From contig JAISZB010000086.1 of assembly GCA_031269465.1 (NCBI GenBank), forward strand, positions 1 to 32,547: DNA of 32,547 nucleotides, in the 5' to 3' direction. The stretch is from Clostridiales bacterium (GTDB lineage: Bacteria > Bacillota > Clostridia > Lachnospirales > WQUN01). Below the pieces are notes generated by a model. The model was not told the origin of the DNA. It saw only the letters and a program-made list of their open reading frames with translations, and did not search any database. Positions 1-7,900 of the stretch are shown piece after piece. The first letter of the stretch is position 1. The number at the start of each line of letters is the position of its first letter. The position numbers were made by a program, and so were the translations under genes.

Positions 1-128
1 GCTTTTCATATAAAATGTTCCTTTTTTGGAGCTAGATTATACATGTAGTGCGAAATGCCGATTCGGCATTTCGCACCCTCAATGGATAATCAAGCTCCAA
101 AAAAGGAACATTTGATGAAAAGCGGTAT
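1..128. repeat. F1 inverted-repeat element, near complete
   Basis: The left arm (GCTTTTCATATAAAATGTTCC then TTTTTTGGAGCT) is the reverse complement of the right arm (AGCTCCAAAAAAGGAAC then GATGAAAAGC), so the element can fold end to end. The core at 48-76 is a 29-bp palindrome with one central base, built on GTGCGAAATGCCGA. The element ends in GCGGTATA. The window opens just inside the left end, because the expected leading TATACT is missing. This is the TTTTCAT subtype of the family. Confidence 0.85.
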
Positions 129-609
129 AATCCGCCCTTAAAATCGATGCGTTGACTGCGAGCCGGCAAGTAAAGCAGCCCATTTTGCGATTTTACCGTC
201 CTTGTCCAGGCACCTTATATTCATTCTTTAGAATGCACGGGTCAAAAACCCGCCTTCTGGCGCGGAAGCTTTCTGAAGCGGCGATCCCAGCCTTCAATTC
301 TTCCAGCTTTTCAGGCCATTGTATGCCTTTGCAGGAGGTGAGCCAAGCTAAAATGCCACTCCTTATCCAGCCAAGATTCCCAACGCAAAATCCGACACGG
401 CAGTAAAACGACCTAAGATGAGGTTGGCGGCGATTAGCGCAGTCCTATATACCGCCCTCTGAGAAATTTTCGTTTCATAATCATATATTCAGCAGCTTAA
501 AAAAAGCATATAATGAAAACACGCCTGCCTGCAACTCGGCATGGCCTAAAATCGGAACTATCATTTGCGCATCCGCATTGATAGCGCCCATTTTGAAAGG
601 AGCAATTAT
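129..609. other. Intergenic, no supported gene
   Basis: Both strands hold an open frame of about 84 codons at roughly 150-444, and neither has a ribosome binding site or a recognisable motif. At 549-583 there is a solitary right end of the F1 family (AAATCGGAACTATCATTTGC then GCATCCGCAT). TATAAT at 509-514 could be a -10 box for the nitroreductase downstream, but no convincing -35 box lies 17 bases upstream of it. Confidence 0.6.
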
Positions 610-1119
610 ATGACAGTCTCAGAAGCCATCGCATCAAGAAGAAGCATTAGAAGATTCAAGCCTGGCGCGGTTGTGGAAAAGGACAAGATCCAAGCTTTGC
701 TTGAAGCTGCAATGCAAGCGCCTTCAGCATGCAACACAAGGCCGTGGGAATTTATCGTCATAACAAGCAGGGACATATTGGAGAAAATAAGGAAAGCTCA
801 CGCTTTCACAAATATGCTGGCAACCGCTTCCCTGGCGATTGTCGTCTGCGCCATACCCGAAGAGCAGGAAGGCATCAGCCTTGGATTTTTCCCGCAGGAC
901 TGCGCCGCCGCAACAGAGAATATACTTATAAAGGCAGTCGATCTGGGCCTTGGGGCATGCTGGTGCGGCGTTTATCCAAAGGAGCCTCTGATAGCAGAGG
1001 TACGCGATATTCTAAGCATAAAAAGCATTCCGTTTAACGTCATCGCTGTAGGCGCGCCTGATGAAGCCCCAGCGCCACGCGGAGGATTCGATCCGAAAAA
1101 AGTCAAATACGTAAACTGA
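610..1119 (+). CDS. Nitroreductase family protein (FMN-dependent)
   Basis: This is a 169-residue cytoplasmic flavoprotein of the nitroreductase superfamily, which reduces nitroaromatics, quinones or similar acceptors with NAD(P)H. The N-terminus TVSEAIASRRSIRRFKPG is the classic FMN-phosphate-binding start (RRSIR). PSACNTRPWEFIVI follows, and then an alanine-rich helix region with GLGACWCGVYP. The C-terminus is slightly short for the family, ending in FDPKKVKYVN. The ATG at 610 is preferred over an in-frame ATG at 565 because AAAGGAG (596-602) lies 7 bases upstream of it, and because the family homology begins there. The F1-type right end at 549-583 lies just upstream of that binding site. 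The physiological substrate cannot be read from sequence. It appears to be a single gene. Confidence 0.9.
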   Translation: MTVSEAIASRRSIRRFKPGAVVEKDKIQALLEAAMQAPSACNTRPWEFIVITSRDILEKIRKAHAFTNMLATASLAIVVCAIPEEQEGISLGFFPQDCAAATENILIKAVDLGLGACWCGVYPKEPLIAEVRDILSIKSIPFNVIAVGAPDEAPAPRGGFDPKKVKYVN

Positions 1120-1126
1120 GATTGAC

Positions 1127-1295
1127 TATGCCGATTTGCAGTCAAAGCACTAAATACTTATTTGCATGAACCCCTATGACGCTACTCATCACCGCCAAGG
1201 GTGAAAATATTAAGTCAATTGTGTGTTTGGGACATGGACAAATGTCCATAAAATGTGTATGTTTGTATTAATGTTTTGATTTCGGAGCTTGATTG
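1127..1295. repeat. F1 left portion carrying an F2 module
   Basis: It starts with the F1 end TATGCCGATTTGCAGTCAAA. A block of about 90 bp (F2, 1171-1259) interrupts the arm, and F1 arm sequence then resumes as TTTCGGAGCTTGATT. No right half of this F1 copy is recognisable downstream. Confidence 0.6.
1171..1259 (+). repeat. F2 module, copy a
   Basis: Starts CCCCTATGACGCTACTCATC, contains CACCGCCAAGGGTGAAAAT and ATGGACAAATGTCCAT, and ends near AAAATGTGTAT. By hand alignment it is about 90 percent identical to the reverse complement of 12271-12360 and closely similar to 26090-26182. The two internal inverted repeats (CACC/GGTG and ATGGACA/TGTCCAT) are kept as potential small stems. Confidence 0.75.
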
Positions 1296-1436
1296 TTGCT
1301 GAAAAAACTCTTTAAGCTTAAAATTATGCGGTTGCAGTCGGTGAAGCCGCAGGAGAAAAACCTGACATTGGCGCAATCTGAAGCCCTCTCTAATTCATCG
1401 CTGTTTAAGGAGCGTTGGACGGCTGCAAGGCAATAG
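1296..1436 (+). CDS. Possible 46-codon small ORF before a terminator
   Basis: An open frame starts at TTG 1296 (an in-frame ATG is at 1326) and ends at TAG 1434-1436. It encodes a basic peptide beginning LLKKLFKLKIMRLQSVKPQE and ending LFKERWTAARQ. GGAG at 1284-1287, which is part of an F1 arm, sits 8 bases upstream of the TTG. A strong intrinsic terminator begins 6 bases after the stop. I recognise no family. It could be a genuine small protein, the tail of a degraded gene, or chance. The tight fit between stop and terminator is the main support. Confidence 0.3.
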   Translation: MLKKLFKLKIMRLQSVKPQEKNLTLAQSEALSNSSLFKERWTAARQ

Positions 1437-1441
1437 TGGCT

Positions 1442-1472
1442 AAAGGCGCCCTCATCTAGAGGGCGCCTTTTT
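1442..1472 (+). terminator. Rho-independent terminator
   Basis: A GC-rich stem AAGGCGCCCTC / GAGGGCGCCTT with a 5-base loop is followed by a run of T residues ending TTTTTAT. It could end the small ORF immediately upstream or readthrough from the nitroreductase 320 bases away. It is weaker on the other strand because no long T run is present there. Confidence 0.9.
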
Positions 1473-1640
1473 ATAATCTATGTTTTGAAAAATGCGGTCT
1501 TCGCTCGTTTCTATCGAAACTCTATATCGTAAGATTGAATAAAGCATATGTATATTTGGTCAAGCAGACTCCAATAAGAGTTGCAATTCTTTGTTCTTTG
1601 GAATGCAAAAAGCATATAGCTTGTTAAAAGGAATGGGCGT

Positions 1641-2153
1641 TCAAACTGATGGATTGACTTCACTAATCCTCAGATGAACGAAGTAAGACATGCAGCGAGT
1701 CACAATAATCTGTATTGGCACTATTATCAAGCATCTAGAAATGCGCTCCTGCAAATCCGCAAAGAAATTCGCGCCTGCAGTCATATGAAGCCATAGCGCT
1801 TCCAGCCCCAGGCTCAATGGCAGGCACACAATTCCTACTGCCGCTATGGTGCAAATCCAGCTGTCCTTGTTATGAAGCAGCATCCCGTATATGGCTCCGG
1901 CTAAAAGCGAAGCGGCTGTAAAACCAGGGAAATAAGGAATGGCAGGAAGCATGGCGTATCCCAGAATATCTGCCGCAACTCCCGCGCTTGCCGCCCAAAT
2001 GGGACCAAATAGCATTCCCACCAGAGCAATCGGCAAAAATTCGAACCCAAACCTTAAAGTTGAAAGTTCAAAAAATAAAAATCTTGATAGTGCAACTTCA
2101 ATTGCCACAAGCAAAGCAACAAGCATCAGCCTTTTTATCATGATATTTGACAT
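1641..2153 (-). CDS. folT: ECF transporter S component, folate type (FolT-like)
   Basis: This is a 170-residue membrane protein, the substrate-binding S subunit of a group II energy-coupling-factor vitamin transporter. It would share the EcfA/EcfA'/EcfT module encoded elsewhere. The FolT signature is visible as ALLVAIEVALSRF, then RFGFEFLPIALVGMLFGP, then the YFPGFTAASLLAGAIYGMLL block. About five or six hydrophobic segments are present. The ATG at 2153 is chosen because GGGAG lies 9 bases upstream; the longer frame to 2201 would start in front of that site. No T-box or tetrahydrofolate riboswitch was recognised upstream. A 24-bp tandem repeat lies at 2194-2240. Folate is the likely substrate from family resemblance only. 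Confidence 0.85.
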   Translation of the reverse strand: MSNIMIKRLMLVALLVAIEVALSRFLFFELSTLRFGFEFLPIALVGMLFGPIWAASAGVAADILGYAMLPAIPYFPGFTAASLLAGAIYGMLLHNKDSWICTIAAVGIVCLPLSLGLEALWLHMTAGANFFADLQERISRCLIIVPIQIIVTRCMSYFVHLRISEVNPSV

Positions 2154-2193
2154 AGTCACGATCTCCCTTTTATTGCGCTGCGGCGCATAAGAT

Positions 2194-2240
2194 ATAGACA
2201 CTCTATTGAGCGATAGCTATAGGCGCTCTTTTGAGCGACT
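2194..2240. repeat. Short tandem repeat upstream of folT
   Basis: Two imperfect copies of about 23-24 bp lie head to tail: ATAGACACTCTATTGAGCGA and TATAGGCGCTCTTTTGAGCGA. Each contains a small inverted repeat (CTC...GAG), so the folT leader would hold two successive small hairpins. Confidence 0.55.
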
Positions 2241-2403
2241 TCACTGCAAGCCAAACGGCGTGGAATTTAGAGCTCCAAAGCTTTTCATCTCGAGCATCCT
2301 GTCCGCCTAGGGCGCTGGCCAGCTTTTGCTTATGTTTATAGTTTCTAAGCGTATACAATTTGTTTATGAAAACATCAGTTTTTAGTTTTGATTATTCAGC
2401 ATC

Positions 2404-2538
2404 TATACTGATTTTCATATAATATTACCTTTTTGGATCTTGATTATACAGGGAGTGCAAAATGCCGATATCGGCATTTCGCATCGCTCAATGGATAATC
2501 AAGCTCCAAAAAAGTAGCATTCAATGAAAATCTGTTTA
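2404..2538. repeat. F1 element, complete
   Basis: Begins TATACTGATTTTCATATAAT, with left inner arm GGATCTTGATTATAC and core GCAAAATGCCGATATCGGC reading on into ATTTCGC. The right inner arm is GGATAATCAAGCTCC, and the element ends near AATGAAAATCTGTTTA. The left inner arm carries a base change and the outermost right end is degenerate. Confidence 0.85.
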
Positions 2539-2659
2539 AATGAATAATCAAGTTCCATAAGAAGGTAGATTAGGCTGCAAATAGGCATCTGCATCACAAT
2601 GTAAAATAGAATGGGATGATCTAAAAAATTACGCCTTAAACCTTTATGCTCAGATTCAC

Positions 2660-2752
2660 TATGCCAATTTGCACTGAAAGTTCCTATTCTGTGTCTTGAT
2701 TAAGCAGTCATCACTGGATAATCAAGCTCTAAAATACGTGCAAATGCTATAA
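2660..2752. repeat. F1 element, degenerate
   Basis: TATGCCAATTTGCACTGAAA opens a degraded left arm. GGATAATCAAGCTCTAAAAT and GTGCAAATGCTATA form the right arm. The palindromic core has been lost. Confidence 0.55.
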
Positions 2753-2802
2753 ACCGACATAACACATGCAGGTGAAACTTGCGATCGGCCTATAAATTTC
2801 AT
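2722..2802 (-). CDS. Possible 26-codon ORF with strong ribosome binding site
   Basis: On the reverse strand, GGAGGGGGGAG (2811-2821) precedes ATG at 2802 by 8 bases. The frame runs 26 codons (MKFIGRSQVSPACVM...) and its stop lies inside the degenerate F1 element. It is on the same strand as folT, about 570 bases upstream of it. It could be a leader peptide, a small protein or chance. No family was recognised. Confidence 0.2.
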   Translation of the reverse strand: MKFIGRSQVSPACVMSVYSICTYFRA

Positions 2803-3247
2803 GGCGGCATCTCCCCCCTCCTTCAGCTTCATCTTTGAGATATGCCAGTCGCAAAGCAACCGCAGATAGCAGAGAAGCCAGCAAGCAGCAATTCAGGACA
2901 TCTCTTAAGCGAAAATCATACGCGATTTTCCGGCTTAATCCTTTTCTTGCATTTTTCTTTATAGTCTATTTATGATATATATATCGGCGTTAGACAAGCG
3001 CTGCATTAATGAGAGTATTTGGCTGTTTTTCAGTTTGCGGAAGCCCTCTGCAAACAGGAGCTTTCCAGCGCGAATCAATATAGGCGAGGCTGCAAATCGG
3101 TATAACTAAGCGTCAAGGGCAGGTTATACTAAGCAGAGGCAGACTGCTCATGGGATATTCAGATATTCGTTTAAAAAGGAAAGCCTCGCATTTCACCGGG
3201 AAGCTTTGAATGCAAATCAGCATATATTGAACGAGGTTATCCTAAAT
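2803..3247. other. Intergenic, scattered F1 ends
   Basis: No gene is supported. Two solitary F1 right ends are visible, GCTGCAAATCGGTATA near 3090-3106 and AATGCAAATCAGCATA near 3209-3224. The second lies just beyond the 3' end of the oxidoreductase gene. Confidence 0.5.
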
Positions 3248-5179
3248 TCAAATTGTTCTGGCGATTTCATTGCCCTGCCAGATCGCATTGATGACTTTGC
3301 CAGGCTTTTTTGCGTCTCCGATTATATAAAACTCTTTGCAGGAGGCTTTTGCCATATCAGCAACATGATCCGCGTCGCTTTTTGCTCCGACAGCCAGGAC
3401 GACCGCGCCGATCCCATCCAGTTCCTTTGATTGCCCCTCTTCATCAATGGTAATGCTGTCACTGCCGATCGAGACGCATTTAGCGTTCAAATGCACCTCT
3501 ACGCCGTTTTCCGCAATAAAATTCAACGCATATGGTCGGATGTAGATTTCATCAGCCAGATCTTTGCCGATCTCGTCGAGCATTTCAATCAGTACAACTT
3601 GCTTGCCCTGCTCGACCAGTACCTCCACAACCTCCAATCCAACCAATCCTGCTCCGACAACAGCGACTTTCTGCGCCTTTACACGGTCAGAACCACTGAT
3701 AACCCGACGCGCCTCGTATACGTTTTTGTTGTCAACTCCCGGAATTGCGGGAATAACAGGTTCAGAACCAGTTGCCACAATGATGATATCCGGGTTCAGG
3801 GACTTAATGCGTTCAGGCGTGGCAACAGTGTAGAGCTTTATATCAACTCCAGCTTTGAGCGCGCGAAATCCCATATGGCGCGCAGCCTTTGCAAATTCTT
3901 GCTTGTGTGGCGGATATCCCGCAATCACATACTGTCCGCCGAGTTCCGGCCCTTTTTCAAACAGTGTAACGTCATGCCCGCGTTCTTTTGCCACTCGGGC
4001 AGCCTCAAGGCCGCCCGGCCCTCCACCAATCACCAATACTTTCCTCTTTTTCCGTGCCGGCTCAATTATTATCTCAGCCTCATATCCAGATAAGGGGTTG
4101 AAAATACAGCTCATCCGCTCGCCATTGAACATCCTGTCTACGCATCCCATATCACAGGCGATGCAATGTACGATTTCGTCGGCACGATCCTCAGCCGTCT
4201 TATTTACGAAATCCGGATCAGCAAGTTGGATGCGGCCTAGCGAGATAAAATCAGCCTGCTCCTTTTGCAGAATTTCCTCGGCAAGCTCAGGCGTATAGAT
4301 CTTGCCGGCTACTATCACGGGTACGCCAACATTCTTCTTGATCTGAGAAGCATTGTCTACATTCACAAGCTCAGGCAGGTAATATGGAGGGACGGTATAT
4401 GCAAGCGCGCCATAGCAGCCCTGCGATATGTCGATGGCGTCTGCGCCTGCCGCCTCATAAAGTTTAGCCGCATTGATGCCGTCTTGAAGCGTGATGCCAC
4501 CGGGATAATTTTCTTGCGCGGACATTCTGATCAGCACTGGATAGTCCGGCCCTACTTTGGAACGCACGCAGCGAATGACATCTTGTCCAAATCGGGCGCG
4601 ATTTTCAAAGCTACCGCCATATTCGTCAGTGCGATTGTTAGAATATTCATTTAAAAAGCAGTCAATCAAGTAACCATGAGCTCCATGAAGCTCTACAGCG
4701 TCAAATCCGGCTTTTTTCGCGCGCGCTGCAGCGTCGCCGAAGGCTGATATGATTTCTTTTACTTCCGAGAGCGTCATTGCGTGCGGCATCTCCTGCACCA
4801 TTGGACATGGAATTTCTGATGGGCCCCAACACTGTCCGCCGAATTCGGTTCCCGAATGCTGGCGCCCCCCATGCCAGAGCTGGACGCACGCTTTGCCTCC
4901 CGCATCATGTATGGCAGTAACGAGCTTAGTTAGTCCCGGAATGAATTTATCATCATGGGCGCCGAGTATGCCGCTTCCTGAAGTGGTATAGTGCACGCTC
5001 GCGATCTCGACGATATTCATTGCGCAGCCGCCTTTTGCACGGCGCGCGTGATAAGCGACAAGCCCGTCTGATACCAAACCGCCCACCATGTAATGCGTTC
5101 CCATTGGCGGAAGTATGGATCTGTTCTTCAATTCCAGTTTTCCGATCTTACCCGGCGATAAAAATTTTTCATATGACAC
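3248..5179 (-). CDS. NADH:flavin oxidoreductase, Old Yellow Enzyme / 2-enoate reductase type
   Basis: This 643-residue cytoplasmic enzyme has three parts. Residues 1-335 form an OYE-type FMN TIM barrel with HGAHGYL at 165-171. A 4Fe-4S cluster motif follows, with Cys339, Cys342, Cys346 and Cys358. The C-terminal FAD/NAD(P) module has dinucleotide-binding loops VIGGGPGGLEAA (383-394) and VAVVGAGLVGLE near residue 500. This is the architecture of 2-enoate reductase, 2,4-dienoyl-CoA reductase, trimethylamine dehydrogenase and bile-acid BaiCD/BaiH. The likely reaction is NAD(P)H-dependent reduction of an activated C=C bond, and the substrate is unknown. The start is GTG 5179 with AAGGAGG 7 bases upstream. 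No bai, fld or fatty-acid genes lie next to it, so none of those pathways can be assigned. It appears intact and monocistronic. Confidence 0.9.
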   Translation of the reverse strand: MSYEKFLSPGKIGKLELKNRSILPPMGTHYMVGGLVSDGLVAYHARRAKGGCAMNIVEIASVHYTTSGSGILGAHDDKFIPGLTKLVTAIHDAGGKACVQLWHGGRQHSGTEFGGQCWGPSEIPCPMVQEMPHAMTLSEVKEIISAFGDAAARAKKAGFDAVELHGAHGYLIDCFLNEYSNNRTDEYGGSFENRARFGQDVIRCVRSKVGPDYPVLIRMSAQENYPGGITLQDGINAAKLYEAAGADAIDISQGCYGALAYTVPPYYLPELVNVDNASQIKKNVGVPVIVAGKIYTPELAEEILQKEQADFISLGRIQLADPDFVNKTAEDRADEIVHCIACDMGCVDRMFNGERMSCIFNPLSGYEAEIIIEPARKKRKVLVIGGGPGGLEAARVAKERGHDVTLFEKGPELGGQYVIAGYPPHKQEFAKAARHMGFRALKAGVDIKLYTVATPERIKSLNPDIIIVATGSEPVIPAIPGVDNKNVYEARRVISGSDRVKAQKVAVVGAGLVGLEVVEVLVEQGKQVVLIEMLDEIGKDLADEIYIRPYALNFIAENGVEVHLNAKCVSIGSDSITIDEEGQSKELDGIGAVVLAVGAKSDADHVADMAKASCKEFYIIGDAKKPGKVINAIWQGNEIARTI

Positions 5180-5411
5180 AATGATGCCTCCTTCTCTATA
5201 TTTGCCAAATCTATATCATTGCATTTTGCCCTACTTCCACTGCATATTTGCAACCACCCTGATATTATCTTCCTGATTGCGTAAAGCTATGCTTAAATTC
5301 TCTTTAAATGCTCTGCTTCTCAAGCTTAAACCATGACACCTCCTCTATATGCCAAGACTTGCGGCCTAATAATTGACTAGACTTTACGGAAGGTGTTTTC
5401 GCCCGCAATGC

Positions 5412-5543
5412 TGTACTGATTTGCAGTCAAATGTACCGATTTGAGGTTGGATTATCCTCTTTCAAGGAGCGAAATGCCGATATCAATCGTGCTCATTTTA
5501 TAATTCGGCCTCAAAATAGGAAGTATCCAATGCAAATCAGCAG
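5412..5543. repeat. F1 element, complete, ATTTGCAG subtype
   Basis: Begins TGTACTGATTTGCAGTCAAA, then GTACCGATTTGAGGTTGGAT; the core region reads GCGAAATGCCGATATCAATC. The right arm is TCGGCCTCAAAATAGGAAGT and it ends CAATGCAAATCAGCA. The inner arms (GAGGTTGGATTATCC / ATAATTCGGCCTC) differ from the usual GGAGCTTG but still pair with each other. Confidence 0.8.
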
Positions 5544-5598
5544 CATCTTTGCTTGGATGCTCTAAACTTCAAATCAGAATAAAAAAAATAAGAAGCCC

Positions 5599-5627
5599 TT
5601 GATTATATCTTGCATTAATTCTATAAT
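5599..5627 (+). promoter_or_regulatory. Sigma-70/SigA-type promoter
   Basis: TTGATT (5599-5604) and TATAAT (5622-5627) are separated by exactly 17 bases, an excellent match to the vegetative consensus. It would transcribe the FMN-binding protein gene at 5779 with an untranslated leader of about 145 bases. That leader contains an inverted repeat around TCGAG...CTCGA. Confidence 0.65.
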
Positions 5628-5778
5628 TCTTATATGTCTTCTCAAGAATCGAGCTTTGCTCAAAGAGAGCAGTCTCGAGTGTTGTGGGAAAAATCAGCTT
5701 CCACCCCAGTGAAGACTAAAGCGGCCAGAAAATGCCGATACTGTCCTAAGAGATTGCATCCAGCGAAAGGGGATTCCA

Positions 5779-6174
5779 ATGGTAAACGAAGTCTATGAGT
5801 ACCTTAAAAAAGCCGAGACATACTACTTGGCAACGACAGAGGGGGATCAGCCCAGAGTCCGTCCCTTCGGAACCGTTGATTTGTATGAGGGAAAGCTCTA
5901 CATACAAACGGGAAAAATCAAAAGCGTGTCTAAGCAGCTTCACGTAAACCCAAAGCTTGAGATCTGCGCCTTCAACGCAGGCTCATGGATCCGTGTAGAA
6001 GCCGAGGGGGTTGATGATCCAAGCATTGAAGCGAAGAAGCACATGCTTGAAGCATATCCCAGCCTTAAAGGCAGGTATTCCGCGGAAGACGGCAATACGG
6101 AAGTTTGGTGGCTGAAAAATGCAGTCGCCACTATTTCTTCATTTGAATCTGAGCCTAGAGTCATTAAGTTTTAG
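5779..6174 (+). CDS. Pyridoxamine 5'-phosphate oxidase-like FMN-binding protein
   Basis: This 131-residue cytoplasmic split-beta-barrel flavoprotein belongs to the PNPOx-like group. YYLATTEGDQPRVRPFGTVD is the typical opening (the strand pair that binds the FMN phosphate), followed by KLYIQTGKIKSVSKQLHVNP and the ICAFNAGSWIRVEAEG strand. It is shorter than true PdxH and lacks that enzyme's C-terminal region, so it is better described as a general FMN- or F420-like reductase-fold protein than as a vitamin B6 oxidase. AAAGGGG lies 6 bases before the ATG. A good promoter at 5599-5627 makes it an independent unit. No terminator was seen directly after the stop. The substrate cannot be predicted. 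Confidence 0.85.
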   Translation: MVNEVYEYLKKAETYYLATTEGDQPRVRPFGTVDLYEGKLYIQTGKIKSVSKQLHVNPKLEICAFNAGSWIRVEAEGVDDPSIEAKKHMLEAYPSLKGRYSAEDGNTEVWWLKNAVATISSFESEPRVIKF

Positions 6175-6747
6175 GTTTTATTCGCTTAGAAGGCAATGCG
6201 CAGCTCTGAGACGATTTCAATCAGTCTTCTTATAAATCTACACGTTGACCGCCAAAGATAAACCAGCCCTAGGCCAAAACTTAGATTTCCTGCAGAATTA
6301 GCAAAAATAAGCAGCCTCTACAGGTTCATCTGTATCGGTGCAGAAGCGTGCATTAATCTAAACGGAAAGCGCAAGAATGCCGTAAATTTGCCGTCTTGCT
6401 TATGCGCTCGCCTAAATGCTGAAAATTAACACTTTTCTAAGTCTATCTAATATATTACAAAAAAATTTGCATATAAAAATTTCTGATTTAGCTTGACTAT
6501 ACAACGAGCGAGAAATGCCGAAATCTGAGTTTCTCGCAGGCGCATTTACAAGATCAATTGATTGCGCCTATGATGCCTGCTTCGTCTGTCGATTTCATAT
6601 GACGCGAGTTTCAGACATGGCTTAGAAGGGTTGATATTAAGCTCGCTAATGAAGAATATAGCTGCTTGTCTTGAAGACGCCCAAAACATTTAAACACGGA
6701 TGATAGGATAATTTATGGGCGTATAATTGGCAATTATTCCATGAAGA
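6175..6747. other. Intergenic with an F1 core fragment
   Basis: No gene is supported. At about 6487-6540 an isolated F1 inner piece (TTAGCTTGACTATAC, then GCGAGAAATGCCGAAATC to TTTCTCGC) remains without outer arms. The segment directly before 6748 may be badly degraded upstream transposase sequence. Confidence 0.5.
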
Positions 6748-6924
6748 GGAGCTATTGAAATCGTCAATAAAATCGTTCTGCAGCAGCGGATGAAACGAGC
6801 GGGCATGCGATGGAATGCAGAAACCGCCCAATATCTTCCTGCCTTAATGTCGAAGGCTGAAAGCGACAATTGGCAGCAGGACGTTGTGAATTTCATAACA
6901 AAATCTTTAGGCCGTAAGTTTTAG
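6748..6924 (+). pseudogene. Transposase C-terminal remnant, ISKra4-like
   Basis: A reading frame without a start codon encodes GAIEIVNKIVLQQRMKRAGM, then RWNAETAQYLPALMSKAESD and NWQQDVVNFI, and ends at TAG 6922-6924. The pattern G-x-I-E...R-M-K-R-A-G-M-R-W...L...S..W is the C-terminal end of ISKra4-type transposases, as I remember them. An in-frame TGA occurs at 6742-6744, and the catalytic upstream part is missing. About 60 codons survive. It shows that an autonomous insertion sequence was once here. It has no recognisable inverted ends and is not evidently related to F1. Confidence 0.6.
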
Positions 6925-7279
6925 CGCTTGCGGCCTATAATTTCATTTATGGCAACCTATCTGTATTATTTTTCAGCTGTACATACTTATGAATGTAATG
7001 CTTTTACCATATGAACTGATTTCTTCAAATGTATTTTAGCTGCTAGTTTCATCTGCACTTTACCCGCCCTCAGAATTTGACTTTTCTCTAACTGCGCTGT
7101 ATAATAAAGTAATTCTGATTTGCAGCCATTTGTTCCAATGCTCATCAGCATATAAAAAACGGATAGGAGGAAGCGCAGCCCTCGGGCTTCGCATCTAAAA
7201 GATGATAAGCGCACTTTCCCGCTGAATTTCATATGGCGCCATAGGCGTAGGCCACGCACCGCTAGACTGTCTCTACTGC
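6925..7279. other. Intergenic, no supported gene
   Basis: A 125-codon reverse-strand frame crosses this stretch, but it starts within an F1 element, has no ribosome binding site and has no recognisable motif. Fragmentary F1-like words (GGCTGCAAATCAG on the reverse strand near 7105) occur. Confidence 0.5.
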
Positions 7280-7408
7280 TATACTGCTTTTCATATAAAA
7301 CTGCCTTTTTTGGAGCTTGATTATACAGAGAGTGCAAAATGCCGATATCAATCGCGTCATTCAATGGATAATCAACAAAAAAAGGAACATTTCATGAAAA
7401 GCGGTATA
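7280..7408. repeat. F1 element, complete, TTTTCAT subtype
   Basis: Begins TATACTGCTTTTCATATAAA with left inner arm GGAGCTTGATTATAC, core GCAAAATGCCGATATCAATC and right inner arm GGATAATCAACAAAAAAAGG. It ends CATGAAAAGCGGTATA. Left and right inner arms come from different subtypes (GGAGCTTG against TTGTTGAT), as if recombined. Confidence 0.85.
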
Positions 7409-7771
7409 GATGCTTCAGACATAGCTCTTCAGCCTAGACATGCTTGAAGCCTAAAAAGGCCTTCGTCTCTTTTGCACATGCAAATAGGCGCAGCCTTATT
7501 AAGCCATACCCTCACGCGCCGCGGCAAGAAAGCTTATCCACTCATTTAGACATCCGTTTATAGATTGGTTTATATGACGCGCCTGATTGTTAGCGCGCCC
7601 TAAATGCATCAGCTTCATAAGGATAGGGCTTCAGGGCTTTTTAGAGCCTTTGCGCCTCTATTTCTCGGCGTGCGTCGAATCATAGAATTCGCTCTTTCTG
7701 CCGATTAATACAGCGCATATAGCGGTAACAGCGCTTTTTCTTCAATTCCTACCTATTGCTTATCAGCTTAT
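7409..7771. other. Intergenic, nothing recognised
   Basis: No open frame with a start and binding site, no strong hairpin with a T run and no recognisable repeat was found in this stretch. Confidence 0.5.
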
Positions 7772-7899
7772 TGTACTGATATGCAGTCAAATGTACCTAT
7801 TTTGGAGCTTGATTATCCGCTTTCAAGCTGCGGTTGATTTCTGCATTTCGCACATGATGTGCAGTCAAGCGCCGAATGGGAACTATGCAAATCAGTATA
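7772..7899. repeat. F1 element, complete, ATTTGCAG subtype
   Basis: Begins TGTACTGATATGCAGTCAAA, then GTACCTATTTTGGAGCTTGA, and ends GGAACTATGCAAATCAGTATA. The right inner arm is degraded (GCAGTCAAGCGCCGAATGGG). It ends directly before the GAGGAGG that precedes the short leader ORF. Confidence 0.75.
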
Positions 7900-7900
7900 A

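Noticed and set aside
152..444. Opposed open frames of about 84 codons on each strand
   Set aside because: Neither has a ribosome binding site, a known motif or supportive context. Two equal-length overlapping frames are expected by chance in this composition.
2154..2400. Tetrahydrofolate riboswitch or T-box before folT
   Set aside because: I searched by eye for their conserved sequence blocks on the reverse strand and found none; only a small tandem repeat is present.
3431..4654. Long plus-strand frames opposite the flavin oxidoreductase
   Set aside because: They are antisense shadows of a clearly homologous coding sequence on the other strand.
3248..5179. Naming the flavin oxidoreductase as a bile-acid (BaiCD/BaiH) enzyme
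   Set aside because: The domain order fits, but no other bai genes are nearby and the fold is shared by several reductases, so the specific name is not supported.
6987..7364. 125-codon reverse frame
   Set aside because: It starts inside an F1 element, lacks a binding site and has no recognisable domain.
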